This document shows positions 25,824-34,678 of a DNA stretch of 64,000 nucleotides, piece after piece. Location of the stretch: the NCBI GenBank assembly GCA_963802275.1, contig CAWDIB010000004.1:434001-498000 (forward strand), read 5' to 3'. Within the stretch, counting starts at the first letter, position 1. Every line of letters starts with the position of its first letter. The notes under the pieces are model-generated. The model was not told where the DNA came from and made no database searches. It saw only the letters and a program-made list of their open reading frames with translations. This DNA comes from CAZMZW01 sp963802275. GTDB taxonomy: Bacteria > Chloroflexota > Anaerolineae > Anaerolineales > Anaerolineaceae. A program made the position numbers and the translations under genes.

Positions 25824-27220
25824 AACTGAATGATGGGTAATTCTACGACAAAAGTACTTCCTTTCATTCCATCACTCTCCACCCAAATCTTCCCATTATG
25901 GACGTGAATAATTTGACTGGATATCGCCAAACCGAGTCCAACGCCACGTCCTTCACCACCCCTGCGCGATTTATCCACCTGGTAAAACCTTTCAAATATT
26001 CTATGCTGATCCTCTTCACGAATTCCCGGACCTTGGTCTCTAATTTTTATCAGACCTGTATTTTCTTTTTTTTCAAAATCAATGAAAATTTGTGAATTAT
26101 TTGGAGAAAACTTAATCGCGTTATCCAGGATGTTTGAAAAAACCTGCGATAAGCGATCAGCATCACCCAAAATATTCAATTCCACTTTGGGTTGAAAGAT
26201 GATACGAATATTTGCTGTTTTTGAGGTTATTGAATATTGTTCCAGGATGTTATGGATAATTGCTGTGAGCTTAATATTTTGATGTTTTAAATCAGCCGTA
26301 CCTGCATCAAATCGGGTCAATGCGAGCAGGTCAACCACCAACCGATGCAACCGCTCGGTTTCAACAAGAATAACCTTGCCGGCTTTTTGGATAGCCTCCC
26401 TGCTCCTGACTGTACCATCCACCAACGCTTGTGCAAATCCCTGCATCGATGTAATCGGCGTTTTTAATTCGTGGGATACATTGGCAACAAAATCCCTTTG
26501 CGACTGCAGGGTCTGAAGCAATTTTTTATTCATTGTATTCAATGCAGAGGAAAGTTGTTGGACTTCTTTTGGACCGTTTAATGGGATATCCTCAAAATCA
26601 CCACTTGCCATTTTTTTTGCAGATTGAGCCATTTTGGACAATGGATCAGCTATCCATCGCGTCATAATTAAGCTCAACAATAGGGCCAATCCGATCGCAA
26701 CCAAGGCAGCCTGCAATAGTGGACTTAAGAATTCATCCTGCAAAATAGCAGTCAATGGTAGGAGAGGCCGCTGAATCAATAGAAGGAGAAAGTATTTGGT
26801 CGATATTTTGCCAACTGTATAAAACCAAACATTCCGCCGTTCATCCCGATAAATCTCAGCTTGCCTTTCATCTTTATCGGCAATCACATCCAGATTATTA
26901 ATGGCAGGTAATGATGGAGCAGATTTCTTGGCTGAATCAAAAACCACTTGCCCATCCGAAGTGATTATCGCAAGGCGGACCTGTTCATTCTGGTTTTCAT
27001 TTCTTATTACATTTTTTAATTGCTCTATTTCATTGGATTGTAATGATCTTAGACGCGGAAGTAATACCGCTTTTGTAACGGCCAAACGCGAGATGGTTGT
27101 TCTGTATAAAAGCGGACTTTGGCGTAGAGAAAAGAACATCCCCACTGCAAATAAGAAAATCATGCAGGAGATTAATAACAAATAACTTAATCCCAATCTG
27201 GAATAAATGGATTTAAACAT
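25820..27220 (-). CDS. sensor histidine kinase with HAMP domain
   Basis: The 466-residue sensor of a two-component system. Helix 1 spans about 10-32 and an extracytoplasmic sensor domain about 33-163. Helix 2 is about 168-188, followed by HAMP (189-240) and the HisKA domain with phosphoacceptor His250 in SHELKTP. The HATPase has an N box (DNAIKFSPN), G1 (IRDQGPGI) and G2 (GVGLGLAI). It resembles PhoR/VicK-type kinases, although no PAS domain is visible. It overlaps the response-regulator stop by one base (TAATG) and the GT2 start by four, so it heads the polysaccharide operon with its partner. Confidence 0.94.
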   Translation of the reverse strand: MFKSIYSRLGLSYLLLISCMIFLFAVGMFFSLRQSPLLYRTTISRLAVTKAVLLPRLRSLQSNEIEQLKNVIRNENQNEQVRLAIITSDGQVVFDSAKKSAPSLPAINNLDVIADKDERQAEIYRDERRNVWFYTVGKISTKYFLLLLIQRPLLPLTAILQDEFLSPLLQAALVAIGLALLLSLIMTRWIADPLSKMAQSAKKMASGDFEDIPLNGPKEVQQLSSALNTMNKKLLQTLQSQRDFVANVSHELKTPITSMQGFAQALVDGTVRSREAIQKAGKVILVETERLHRLVVDLLALTRFDAGTADLKHQNIKLTAIIHNILEQYSITSKTANIRIIFQPKVELNILGDADRLSQVFSNILDNAIKFSPNNSQIFIDFEKKENTGLIKIRDQGPGIREEDQHRIFERFYQVDKSRRGGEGRGVGLGLAISSQIIHVHNGKIWVESDGMKGSTFVVELPIIQL

Positions 27221-27900
27221 TAAACGACCAATTTATAACCAATACCTGTGACTGATTCGATTGAAATGGGATATCTTTCTATTTTTTTCCGAATTTGAGC
27301 GATGTGAACGTCGACAGTCCGTGTTTGACCAAAGAAATCAAAACCCCAAGCCAGACTCAGTAATTTTTCTCTTGAGTAAACCCAACCTGGGTGTTCAGCA
27401 AGTACCCGCAATACCTCAAATTCCTGAGTTCGCAATTCGATCAGTTCATCTTTATATTTTACTTCTCTCCTTGCCAGGTCAAGTGAAAGATCGCCGGCTT
27501 TGATAATTTTCTTTTCCAAATTGTTCGTCTGCTTTCCTCGCCGCAGAATTGCCTTAATCCTCGCCACCAATTCACGCGGATTAAAAGGTTTAGTCATATA
27601 ATCATCCGCTCCCAGTTCAAGACCAAGGATTTTATCAATATCATCATCCCGCGCGGTCAACATGATAATCGGCACCTGGTTTCCCTGGGAGCGAAGTTGT
27701 TTACATATATCAAAACCATCCATCTCTGGAAGCATGACATCCAATATGATCATATCTGGATGGCCTGTTTCGATTCTTTCAATGGCCTTACCCCCATCCT
27801 TGGCAAGGATAACACGCCATCCTTCTTTTTCAAGGTAGATCTTTACCAGTTCAAGAATTCCTGGCTCATCATCAACCACCAAAACCGTTTGTTTGGTCAC
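27220..27900 (-). CDS. OmpR/PhoB-family response regulator
   Basis: A DNA-binding response regulator of 226 residues. The receiver domain has acidic Asp10/Asp11, phosphoacceptor Asp54 in ILDVMLPEMDG, the Thr of LTARDD near 82 and Lys104 in MTKPF. The winged-helix domain (about 130-226) has LRTQEFEVLRVLAEHPG and VDVHIAQIRKKIE, the recognition helix. The start is GTG with no clear Shine-Dalgarno sequence. It is the first gene of a minus-strand run of nine genes ending near 17930, so it may regulate its own envelope operon. The signal is unknown. Confidence 0.94.
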   Translation of the reverse strand: MTKQTVLVVDDEPGILELVKIYLEKEGWRVILAKDGGKAIERIETGHPDMIILDVMLPEMDGFDICKQLRSQGNQVPIIMLTARDDDIDKILGLELGADDYMTKPFNPRELVARIKAILRRGKQTNNLEKKIIKAGDLSLDLARREVKYKDELIELRTQEFEVLRVLAEHPGWVYSREKLLSLAWGFDFFGQTRTVDVHIAQIRKKIERYPISIESVTGIGYKLVV

Positions 27901-27919
27901 TTTTATTAGTTAATGGAAC

Positions 27920-28321
27920 TCATTTTTTATCTACCGAGGCAATTACTTCAATTTCCACCAAACCATCCTTGGGGAGAGCAGCTACTTGAATGGTAGAGCG
28001 GGCAGGTGGATCATTCTTAAAAAATCCTCCATACACCTCATTAAACGCTGCAAAATCACTCATATTCTTCAAGAACACTGTTGTCTTTACAATGGAATCC
28101 ATTGAAGCGCCATTTTCCTCCAGGATATTTTGAATATTCTCCATGACCTGTCTCGTTTGCTCCTTAATACCGCCTTCCACAAAATTTCCACTTTCAGGAG
28201 ACAAGCCCAATTGACCCGAAGCGAATATCAAATTGCCGACTTTGACCGCAACGGAATATGGCCCGATGGGTTTGGGGGCTGCTGTGCAGATAAGTATTTC
28301 TTTATCACGTGAATGGCTCAT
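27920..28321 (-). CDS. ridA: RidA/YjgF family enamine/imine deaminase
   Basis: Hydrolyses reactive 2-aminoacrylate and related imines produced by PLP enzymes. The 133-residue protein shows KPIGPYSVAVKVGNLIFASGQ near residues 17-37 and FFKNDPPARSTIQVAALP near 100-117, including the conserved Arg of PARS that binds the carboxylate. The length and end (VEIEVIAS) match the RidA subgroup. A strong Shine-Dalgarno sequence (AAGGAG) precedes the ATG. A TATAAT at 28362-28367 on the minus strand may be its -10. It is divergent from prfA. Confidence 0.9.
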   Translation of the reverse strand: MSHSRDKEILICTAAPKPIGPYSVAVKVGNLIFASGQLGLSPESGNFVEGGIKEQTRQVMENIQNILEENGASMDSIVKTTVFLKNMSDFAAFNEVYGGFFKNDPPARSTIQVAALPKDGLVEIEVIASVDKK

Positions 28322-28381
28322 TTTTTTTCTCCTTAGGTTTTAAGTGTTTTTTCTTTCCATTATTATACAAAATACGGCTGG

Positions 28382-28387
28382 TATAAT
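28382..28387 (+). promoter_or_regulatory. possible -10 element of prfA operon
   Basis: TATAAT, 37 bases before the prfA ATG. No clear -35 hexamer is visible at 16-18 bases upstream, so this is tentative. Confidence 0.35.
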
Positions 28388-28424
28388 CTTTATTCTAATT
28401 TTTGAAATATTGGGTTGTGTGAAT

Positions 28425-29498
28425 ATGCTGACAGATGGACTTACTGCAATAGAACAGCGCTATAAAGAATTAACCACTTTAATCGAAAAGAATCTTCATG
28501 ACTACCAACAGGTGGCTGAATTATCCAAAGAACGATCCGGACTGGAAGAAATCGTCCACAAAGCCACTCATTACCGGCAACTTATAAAGAGCATTGAAGA
28601 AGCCAAGCAATTATTGTCATCAGATGACGAGGGCATGCGCGCTTTGGCAACCGAAGACCTCCAGACGCTTGAACCGCAGGTTGAACCACTGGAAACAGAA
28701 TTGAAGAATTTGCTCCTCCCAAAAGACCCCCGTGATCAGCGTAATGTCATCATGGAAATACGCGCCGGGACCGGTGGTGATGAAGCAGCACTCTTTGCCG
28801 CCGATCTGTATCGTCTTTATGTCCGCTATGCCGAGAAAAAATCCTGGAAGATCGATATCCTCTCTCAGAATGAGATTGGCATCGGAGGATTTAAAGAGAT
28901 CATCTTTACCGTGAAGGGCAAGGGCGCCTACTCACGCTTGAAATTTGAATCGGGAGTTCACCGCGTTCAACGGGTGCCTGTCACCGAAGCGCAAGGACGC
29001 GTACATACCTCAACCGTTACAGTCGCAGTTCTCGCCGAAGTGGAAGATGTGGACATCCAAATTCCGGAATCAGACCTGCGAATTGACGTTTTCCGTTCCT
29101 CAGGTGCTGGAGGTCAGAATGTCCAGAAAAATGCAACAGCTGTGCGCATCACCCACCTTCCCACCGGTATGGTGGTCGCCTGCCAGGATGAACGTTCACA
29201 ATTGCAAAATCGCACACGGGCAATGAGCATACTAAGAGCCCGCTTGTATGAAATGGAAGAGGAAAAGCGTAAAGCAGAAAGGGATTCATCCCGTTCTTCC
29301 CAGGTTGGCAGCGGCGAGCGGGCGGAAAAGATAAGAACCTATAATTATCCTCAATCGCGTATCACAGACCACCGCATTAATCTCTCATCCCACAACCTGC
29401 CTGCCATTATGGCTGGTGACTTGGATTATTTTATAGAGGAACTCACACAAAGGGATGAACTCGACCAGCTTTCAGCAACAGAAGACGAAGAAGAATAA
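28425..29498 (+). CDS. prfA: peptide chain release factor 1
   Basis: Ends translation at UAA and UAG codons. The 357-residue protein carries the GGQ motif at 229-231 (SGAGGQNVQKN), which triggers peptide release and is methylated on Gln by PrmC. The stop-codon-reading tripeptide is Pro-Val-Thr at 185-187, the PxT form typical of RF1 rather than RF2. The ATG at 28425 gives the usual RF1 N-terminus; an upstream hydrophobic extension is unlikely. It overlaps prmC, its modifying enzyme, the classic arrangement. Confidence 0.96.
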   Translation: MLTDGLTAIEQRYKELTTLIEKNLHDYQQVAELSKERSGLEEIVHKATHYRQLIKSIEEAKQLLSSDDEGMRALATEDLQTLEPQVEPLETELKNLLLPKDPRDQRNVIMEIRAGTGGDEAALFAADLYRLYVRYAEKKSWKIDILSQNEIGIGGFKEIIFTVKGKGAYSRLKFESGVHRVQRVPVTEAQGRVHTSTVTVAVLAEVEDVDIQIPESDLRIDVFRSSGAGGQNVQKNATAVRITHLPTGMVVACQDERSQLQNRTRAMSILRARLYEMEEEKRKAERDSSRSSQVGSGERAEKIRTYNYPQSRITDHRINLSSHNLPAIMAGDLDYFIEELTQRDELDQLSATEDEEE

Positions 29499-30342
29499 GG
29501 AAGGACTTTCGATTTCTGATTGGGTGCAACAAATTCGGCAGACGCACCCGGGAAAATCACAAGAGTTTACCAATTCTGTTTGGGTTTTGCTATCGCATGT
29601 GCTGGAAAAACCAAAAAGTTGGCTAATTGCCCATGATGATACAAGAATATCTCCAAAGCAATCCTCAATCCTAAATAACCTGATCCAGCATCTTTTAAAA
29701 AGTGAACCATTAGCATATTTAATCGGACTCTGGTCTTTTTTTGGTTTGGATTTCTTTGTTGACAAATCGGTATTAATCCCCAGACCCGAGACAGAACTTT
29801 TAGTGGAAGAAGCCATTCATTGGTTAAAAAGATACCCTGATGCCCATACCATCGCAGATATTGGAACAGGTTCGGGATGCATTGCAATAACTTTGGCATC
29901 CGCTTTTCCTGACCGGGATTTCTTCGCAACGGATATTGATTTTTCCGCATTGAAAATTGCCAAGAAAAATATCTTATTTCATTCCAACCAAAATATTAAT
30001 TTAGTGGAATGCGATTTAATGAAATGTCTGTTAAAGAAATTCAATCTGATTTGCGCCAATCCGCCTTACATTCCCACAGAAGAACTAAAGTCGCTCCCTG
30101 TCAATCAGCATGAGCCCTGGCTTGCGTTGGATGGCGGTGAAAATGGAATGGTTACAGTTACCAGATTTCTAGAAGAATCAACTCATCATCTGGAAAAAAA
30201 TGGGGCAGTTTTAATGGAAATTGAAAGCACAAAAGAAAAGCAAGTCATGAGTATTTCAAGGAATTTTTTCCCAAGCGCGGAAATACAAATACAAGACGAC
30301 CTGGCAGGGAAAGCAAGGTTACTGATAATCCAATCCCATTGA
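29455..30342 (+). CDS. prmC: protein-(glutamine-N5) methyltransferase, release-factor specific
   Basis: Methylates the GGQ glutamine of RF1 and RF2. The SAM site is ADIGTGSGCIAITLA near residues 135-149 and the catalytic NPPY is in ICANPPYIP near 197-205. The N-terminal helical domain has SEPLAYLIG and PRPETELLVE, which contact the release factor. The start is uncertain. The ATG at 29455 overlaps prfA by 44 bases. A strong Shine-Dalgarno-like AAGGAAGGA lies just after the prfA stop but is followed by ATT rather than ATG, and a GTG lies at 29524. A shorter protein from one of these is possible. Confidence 0.9.
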   Translation: MNSTSFQQQKTKKNKEGLSISDWVQQIRQTHPGKSQEFTNSVWVLLSHVLEKPKSWLIAHDDTRISPKQSSILNNLIQHLLKSEPLAYLIGLWSFFGLDFFVDKSVLIPRPETELLVEEAIHWLKRYPDAHTIADIGTGSGCIAITLASAFPDRDFFATDIDFSALKIAKKNILFHSNQNINLVECDLMKCLLKKFNLICANPPYIPTEELKSLPVNQHEPWLALDGGENGMVTVTRFLEESTHHLEKNGAVLMEIESTKEKQVMSISRNFFPSAEIQIQDDLAGKARLLIIQSH

Positions 30343-30343
30343 A

Positions 30344-30349
30344 TATAAT
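30344..30349 (+). promoter_or_regulatory. -10 element of tsaC, probable leaderless start
   Basis: TATAAT lies right after the prmC stop, exactly six bases before the tsaC ATG, with no Shine-Dalgarno sequence. tsaC can thus be transcribed separately from prfA-prmC. Confidence 0.55.
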
Positions 30350-30355
30350 CGTACT

Positions 30356-30976
30356 ATGACAGTTACACCAATTCTTTCCGAAAAAGATCCAATGGCACTT
30401 GGTGAATGTTTAGAATCCATCTCCAGGGGTGGAGTCATCATTTTTCCAACAGATACTGTTTATGGGATCGGTTGTAGTGCTTTTAGACCGAAACCCATTA
30501 AAAGAATTTTTGAAATTAAAGGTCGGGATTTCAGCAAAGCACTGCCCATACTAATTAGTAATTTCGAACAAATTACGTTAATTGCTGCAGGTATTGATCA
30601 AAGATCTGAAAAGCTCATTAAGACATTTTGGCCTGGCGCTTTAACCATCATCCTGCCAAAACATGCTTCGTTGCCGCCGAACCTCTCTCCCCATAAAACC
30701 GTGGGCATACGTATGCCAAATCATGCCTGGCTTCTCGATTTATTAAAACTAACAGGTCCTTTGGCTGCCACATCTGCCAATCCCAGCGGCTCACCTGAAG
30801 CAAAGAATGTGGAAGAAGCTGTAAAAACGATGGGTGGGAAGATTGACTTTATTATAGATGGAGGGCAGAGTTGGTCAAACCTGCCCTCCACGGTTGTTGA
30901 TTGCCAATCTGCAGAAATTAAAATCCTGCGGGAAGGCCCAATTTCCAAAGCTGCGATTTTTGCTGCTCTGAATTAA
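30356..30976 (+). CDS. tsaC: L-threonylcarbamoyladenylate synthase (Sua5/YrdC/YwlC)
   Basis: Makes threonylcarbamoyl-AMP for t6A37 modification of ANN-reading tRNAs. The 206-residue single-domain form shows FPTDTVYGIGCSA near 31-43, KGRDFSKALPILI near 57-69, PGALTIILP near 95-103, VGIRMPNH near 115 and ATSANPSG near 138-145; the last is the ATP/threonine-binding signature. The prfA-prmC-tsaC order is common in bacteria. The tsaD, tsaB and tsaE partners are not in this window. Confidence 0.93.
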   Translation: MTVTPILSEKDPMALGECLESISRGGVIIFPTDTVYGIGCSAFRPKPIKRIFEIKGRDFSKALPILISNFEQITLIAAGIDQRSEKLIKTFWPGALTIILPKHASLPPNLSPHKTVGIRMPNHAWLLDLLKLTGPLAATSANPSGSPEAKNVEEAVKTMGGKIDFIIDGGQSWSNLPSTVVDCQSAEIKILREGPISKAAIFAALN

Positions 30977-31022
30977 CCATTCCTTTGTTAATGTGCTGTT
31001 CTTGAAAAATTGAATTTATTGT

Positions 31023-31625
31023 TCAAGAAGGCATAGGGGTCTTTTCAATTTGTCTGTAGCGCAGAATCTTCAATGTGATAATCCTTCTAACTTTCTGAAA
31101 ATCAAATTGGATCTTGCGGACATTTGCAGTTAATCCCTTTACAGTTTCCCAGCCCAATTTGGCATCCATCACTTTTCCAGCTTCATCGAATCCTTTATGA
31201 GCACTTATGGTCCCCTGGATATTTTGGTACCTCGCTTTAATATCAGCGATGGTTTCATCATACCTTTTTAACAGGTTATCCAGGACTGGCACTTCCCTGC
31301 CTTCATTCTTTAACCCGGTAATTCTCGACTGGGCTTTTTCTCTAAGGTCAGCTGATTTTTCCATTTGCTTACCAATGTTTTCTACTGCCTTTTTTTGCCT
31401 TTGAAATGCCTTCTCAAGCAAGTCGTTTCCTGGCACCTTTGTATCATCGGTCGCGGGAGACAATTGATCAGCATTTGTTTGGGGAGCAATTGTGGAAGTT
31501 ACCTCCTCCCCAACTTCCTTTGGGGCGGTGGTTGAGCAAGACTGGATTAATAGGCTGACCAACACCAAAGATGCAAAACCTACATACAAACCAACCTTAC
31601 CAAACACAGATTTCTTTTTATTCAT
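31023..31625 (-). CDS. helical lipoprotein, unknown function
   Basis: A 200-residue predicted lipoprotein: hydrophobic signal at about 10-29 and lipobox LIQSC with the lipid-bearing Cys near residue 30. A Thr/Pro/Asn-rich linker follows to about 65, then a mainly helical, charged domain with coiled-coil-like periodicity (about 68-185). No enzyme motif is seen. A good Shine-Dalgarno sequence (AAAGGAG) precedes the ATG. An inverted repeat TTCTTGAA/TTCAAGAA spans its stop codon (30999-31029), between it and the tsaC end. It may bind the cell wall or act as a periplasmic chaperone; this is only a guess from composition. Confidence 0.65.
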   Translation of the reverse strand: MNKKKSVFGKVGLYVGFASLVLVSLLIQSCSTTAPKEVGEEVTSTIAPQTNADQLSPATDDTKVPGNDLLEKAFQRQKKAVENIGKQMEKSADLREKAQSRITGLKNEGREVPVLDNLLKRYDETIADIKARYQNIQGTISAHKGFDEAGKVMDAKLGWETVKGLTANVRKIQFDFQKVRRIITLKILRYRQIEKTPMPS

Positions 31626-31712
31626 TTTTCTCCTTTTTTTTGAGTAAAACCAATCTACTCCGCCAAGGTAAAAAGGTGATTTTGATTTTGTAAAATCCTT
31701 GTAAAATGAAAC

Positions 31713-31732
31713 GGGATGCCCCTAGGCATCCC
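31713..31732 (-). terminator. probable terminator downstream of leuS
   Basis: A perfect 8-bp stem GGGATGCC/GGCATCCC with a 4-base loop, 27 bases past the leuS stop. On the minus strand it is followed by a weak T-rich stretch (GTTTCATTTT), so termination may be partial. Confidence 0.5.
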
Positions 31733-31758
31733 ACAAAATAATATTCTGCCAAAGAATG

Positions 31759-34229
31759 TTATTTAACAATATTAATTAATTTCCGGGGTACATACACAAC
31801 CTTTTTTGGCATCTTGCCTTCAAGAAATTTCTTTATAGCATCACTCTCTAATGCCAATTTCTTCGCAGCTTCTTCAGTAATATCTGCAGGCACAGTAAAC
31901 CGGTCACGGACTTTACCGTTCACCTGGACCACCAGGGTAATTTCATTCTCCAAGGTGGCTTGTTCATCCACCACCGGCCATGATTGAAGATGAACCGACC
32001 CATCATATTCCAAGAGATGCCATATCTCTTCTGATATATGCGGAGCAACTGGTGCAAGCATGCAGAGGTAAATACGCACAGATTCCTGCCAGGCGGGGCT
32101 GCCAGAGGCTCCCTGTTTTTTTACATCTTCCATGTAATTCAATAATTCCATTAAACCGGAAACAATGGTATTAAATTCAAAATCGCGGTAATCCCTGGTG
32201 ATGTTTTTAAGCATCTGATGTGTTTTGCGTCTGAGACCCTGAAGATTACTATCATCCGGATTTTGAATTTCTCCATCTTCCAGCAAGGTAATCCAAACCC
32301 TGTTTAACCAACGATTGACCCCCTGAATATTACCCGGATCCCAAGGACCGCCATCCTGCCAGCGGTAACCAAACATCAGGTACGCGCGGACAGTATCGGC
32401 ACCATATAACCGCACCTGCTCATCCGGGTCAACCACATTCCCGCGCGATTTGCTCATGCGCTGCCCATCCGGTCCCAGTATTTGCCCCTGGTTGCGCATT
32501 TGAAGCATGGGTTCATTGCCTGCAACAACTTCCAAATCCCGAAATGCCTTATGGAAGAAGCGTGTGTAAATCAAATGCATGGTGGCATGTTCCACCCCAC
32601 CGGTATAGGTATCCACCGGCATCCAGTAATCATATTCATCCTGTTTGAAAGGCCACTCCTCAAAATCTAGGGCTCAAATAACGCAGGTGATACCAGGATG
32701 AACACATGAATGTATCCATCGTATCGGTTTCACGTTCAGCCTCTGCCACCGCATTGCGGGCATTTGGTAAATCGCCAGGTCGGATGCAGCTTCAGAGGGC
32801 TTTCACCAGTCGGTTTCCATTCAACATCATCCGGCAGCAGCACCGGCAGCTGATCATCAGGAACTGCAACTTCTCCGCAATTTTTGACAATAAACAATCG
32901 GGATCGGTGCACCCCAGTAGCGCTGGCGTGAGATCAACCAATCTCGGATGCGATAAGTTCACGGCCGGTTTTCCCAACCTTTTTCTCTTCAATAAACTCA
33001 ACTGCTTTTGGAATTGTCTCCTGCCCGGAGTTCCGGTCAGTTCACCGGAATTGACCATTCTCACCTTAAGCAGGTACCGCCTCTGGCAATTGTCGCCCCA
33101 TCGAGCATTTCACTATCCTTCCGGTTGAATAACAACCTTGATCTTCAAGTCCAAATTTTCGTCGCAAAATCAAAATCACGCTGGTCATGCGCCGGAACAC
33201 CCATGATTGCGCCTGTTCCATAAGTCATCAGACACATAATCTGCAACCCAAACCGGGATTTTTTCACTATTCACCGGATTGATGGCATAACCGCCGGTGA
33301 AAACACCTGTTTTATCTTTTTCAGTGGATTCTCGTTGGATTTCTGTTTGACGGACTGCTTTCATTTACATACTCGTCAACTTCTGCTTTTGTATCCGGGA
33401 TGGTCAATTTTTTTACCAACGGATGTTCTGGAGCCAGAACCATAAAGGTAACGCCCCAAAGCGTATCTGGTCGGGTTGTAAATACTTCCAGTGGATCACC
33501 CGTTCTCGGTTTTAAAATCAACAGATAGCGCCCTTCCGATTTTCCAATCCAATTCGTTTGCAGCAGCCTGACCCGTTCAGGCCAATCAATGCCGTCAAAA
33601 TTCAGCAGTTCATCTGCATACTTGGTAATTCTGAAAAACCATTGGTTCAGATCTTTCTTGATGACCGGTGTATCGCACCGCTCACAATGCCGGTCATCAC
33701 CCCACACCTGTTCGCGAGCCAGGGTGGTATTGCACTGCGGGCACCAATCCACAGGTGACATTTTACGATAAGCCAGATCTATTTTTAAATAACTGAATAA
33801 AGAACCATTGTGTCCAGCGGTAATATTCTGGATCAGATGAAATCGCCTCGCGCCGCCAATCAAACATGGTGCCCATGCTGCGCAGTTGTTCGCGCATATG
33901 GGCAATATTGGCATAGGTCCATTCTTTGGGATGAATATTTCGTTTGTATGGCGGCATTTTCGGCCGGCAGCCCAAAGGCATCAAAACCCATCGGGAACAT
34001 GACATTAAAACCATGCATACGCAAATAACGCGCCCTTGCGTCTGAAGGTGTCATCGCATACCAGTGGCCAATATGCAGATTGCCCGAAGGATAAGGCAGC
34101 ATGGTCAGGGCATAGTGTTTTTTCTTTTTTGGATCAATATCCGATTGATAAAGACCATCTGCATCCCATTTCTTCTGCCATTTTCCTTCAATATTTGCCG
34201 GTATGTATCGTTCAATTCGGTTCTTTCAT
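31759..34229 (-). pseudogene. leuS: leucyl-tRNA synthetase, frame broken by about 17 small indels
   Basis: Charges tRNA-Leu. The 2471-base span equals about 823 codons, the normal size. In pieces from several frames one can read nearly the whole enzyme: NIEGKWQKKWD, the HIGH motif in GNLHIGHWYAMTPSD, the zinc-ribbon-like CPQC...CERC, TTRPDTLWGVTFMVLAPEH and GTGAIMGVPAHD of the editing domain, ISRQRYWGAPIP, and MSKSRGNVV (KMSKS form) in the intact C-terminal 287 residues. Single-base shifts fall near 34214, 33945, 33784, 33531, 33500, 33352, 33231, 33155 (two), 33116, 33062, 33023, 32980, 32954, 32882, 32741 and 32668. The last 900 bases are clean. Conserved residues survive, so localized sequence errors are more likely than decay. 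The intact leucine T-box upstream supports a working gene. Confidence 0.9.
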
Positions 34230-34238
34230 ATTTTCCTC
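34230..34238 (-). promoter_or_regulatory. ribosome-binding site of leuS
   Basis: GAGG lies 5 bases before the ATG at 34227-34229 and fixes the leuS start, even though the frame shifts by one base only five codons later. Confidence 0.6.
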
Positions 34239-34246
34239 ATATTAAT

Positions 34247-34275
34247 AAAAATTCCTTCGTCATCAGGGACGAAGG
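34247..34275 (-). terminator. T-box intrinsic terminator
   Basis: An 8-bp stem CCTTCGTC/GACGAAGG (34254-34275) is followed by a T-rich tract on the minus strand. It overlaps the region that forms the antiterminator with the T-box core. Confidence 0.85.
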
Positions 34276-34489
34276 ATTTCTCCGCGGTACCACCCTGGTT
34301 GCCGATAATCGGCCACCTCAGTGAGCTGTAACGGGCTTACCCGTGGGTCGGCTAATTCTTTTCACCGATCCAGCCTGGTTTTTACAACCAGAATGGCGAG
34401 TTCAGCCTTTTGCGCTCCGCTGGCACTGCATGCCGGGCTTCACACCGATTTCTTCCGACTCGCTGGCGGATGGCTTATTACTTCCATTC
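34247..34489 (-). promoter_or_regulatory. T-box riboswitch, leucine specifier (CUC), controls leuS
   Basis: A tRNA-sensing leader. The T-box core AGGGTGGTACCGCGG is at 34282-34296 (minus strand). In Stem I the helix GAATGG/CCATTC (34484-34489 with 34391-34396) and the helix AGCC/GGCT flank the specifier loop. The 5' side contains AGTA and the 3' side reads GAA-CTC-G, so the codon is CUC (34398-34400), which is Leu. A terminator hairpin and T-run follow. Uncharged tRNA-Leu would pair with CUC and with the T-box bulge, stabilise the antiterminator and allow leuS transcription. Its 5' end lies only 13 bases after tRNA-Ala(GGC), with no room for its own promoter outside the tRNA gene. Confidence 0.9.
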
Positions 34490-34502
34490 CAGGCATTTTT
34501 AG

Positions 34503-34575
34503 TGGACCCAGAGGGATTCGAACTCTCGACCTTCTCAATGCCATTGAGACGCGCTCCCAACTGCGCTATGGGCCC
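34503..34575 (-). tRNA. tRNA-Ala (anticodon GGC)
   Basis: A 73-base cloverleaf: acceptor GGGCCCA/TGGGTCC, D-arm GCGC/GCGC, anticodon stem TCTCA/TGAGA with loop ATGGCAT (GGC at 34-36), variable AGGTC, and T-arm GAGAG-TTCGAAT-CCCTC with one A-C mismatch in the stem. The discriminator is A and no CCA is encoded. It lies 13 bases from tRNA-Ala(CGC) and the same distance from the T-box leader. The T-stem mismatch is the only weak point. Confidence 0.93.
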
Positions 34576-34588
34576 ATTAATTTCCCAG

Positions 34589-34661
34589 TGGACCTGGAGG
34601 GATTCGAACCCTCGACCTCGTCAGTGCGATTGACGCGCGCTCCCAACTGCGCTACAGGCCC
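34589..34661 (-). tRNA. tRNA-Ala (anticodon CGC)
   Basis: A 73-base cloverleaf: acceptor GGGCCTG/CAGGTCC, D-arm GCGC/GCGC, anticodon stem CGTCA/TGACG with loop ATCGCAC (CGC at 34-36), and T-arm GAGGG-TTCGAAT-CCCTC. It is first in a tandem pair. The two genes share D-arm and T-loop sequence and presumably arose by duplication, with anticodon change covering GCC/GCU (GGC) and GCG (CGC). Confidence 0.95.
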
Positions 34662-34678
34662 TCTTACTGGGCAGGCAA

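Noticed and set aside
30999..31029. TTCTTGAA/TTCAAGAA inverted repeat as a terminator
   Set aside because: The 15-base loop is A/T-rich and no T-run follows on either side, so it is only noted with the lipoprotein gene.
32706..33223. Several short frames on both strands inside leuS
   Set aside because: They are remnants or shadows of the frameshifted leuS; their other-frame translations give conserved LeuRS sequence.
32668..34229. Programmed frameshifting in leuS
   Set aside because: About 17 shifts in 1.55 kb with no slippery-site plus pseudoknot pattern cannot be programmed recoding.
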